Shown here one piece after another: positions 5,366 through 5,379 of a stretch of DNA of 5,379 nt. Origin of the DNA: SKLM01 sp964575455 (lineage in GTDB: Bacteria > Chloroflexota > Anaerolineae > B4-G1); assembly GCA_964575455.1 (NCBI GenBank), contig CAZNRX010000163.1, forward strand, positions 1 through 5,379, read 5' to 3'. The position numbers and the translations under genes were made by a program. Numbering within the stretch: the stretch's first letter is position 1; every line of letters begins with the position of its first letter. The notes beneath the pieces were generated by a model that saw nothing but the letters and a program-made list of their open reading frames with translations, was not told the DNA's origin and did no database searches.

Positions 5366-5379
5366 TAGAGTTTGCATTT

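Overview
The window (5379 bp) carries four complete protein genes and no RNA gene, CRISPR array or transposase that I can see. The genes are a nickel-insertion accessory protein (hypA, + strand), a membrane-anchored two-GAF sensor histidine kinase with its NarL/FixJ-type response regulator (both - strand), and a soluble GAF sensor histidine kinase of the classical HisKA type (+ strand). The DNA is fairly GC-rich in coding regions and the genes are compact. GAF-loaded kinases of both the HisKA_3 and HisKA type side by side, with hypA, fit an environmental bacterium with anaerobic or H2-linked metabolism. Chloroflexota (Anaerolineae-like) is my best guess from the style of the kinases. It is an impression, not something shown by a marker gene.

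Layout: positions 1-138 hold a likely sigma70-type promoter (TATAAT at 86-91), a short GC-rich leader hairpin and the ribosome binding site of hypA (139-480). A 55-bp gap separates hypA from the tail of the convergent kinase gene (536-2584, -). That kinase is preceded on its own strand by a 172-bp spacer and then by the response regulator (2757-3422, -). Regulator and kinase probably form one unit driven by a promoter at 3462-3489. The divergent intergenic region 3438-3966 (529 bp) has no convincing gene but is rich in structure. It holds a near-perfect 15-bp inverted repeat enclosing an inner hairpin, a cluster of short direct and inverted repeats, a good promoter reading right (TTGACA, 17 bp, TATCCT), and a structured leader of about 95 nt. 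The second kinase (3967-5364, +) follows. A second promoter-like sequence lies across its stop codon and points out of the window.

How the parts work together: the membrane kinase has a HisKA_3 phosphoacceptor domain, the type that pairs with NarL/FixJ regulators, so the - strand pair is a self-consistent two-component system with signal input through a four-helix membrane region and two GAF domains. The HisKA kinase on the + strand is not the expected partner of that regulator, and no partner is present; it may lie to the right of the window. hypA supplies nickel to [NiFe]-hydrogenase (and sometimes urease). No hydrogenase gene is in view, so any link between hypA and the kinases is only adjacency.

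I did not find a clearly new biological system. The points most worth a second look are the 94-bp inverted-repeat element in the divergent region, the nine-G run near the start of the second kinase gene, the folded leader of that gene, and the promoter embedded in its 3' end.
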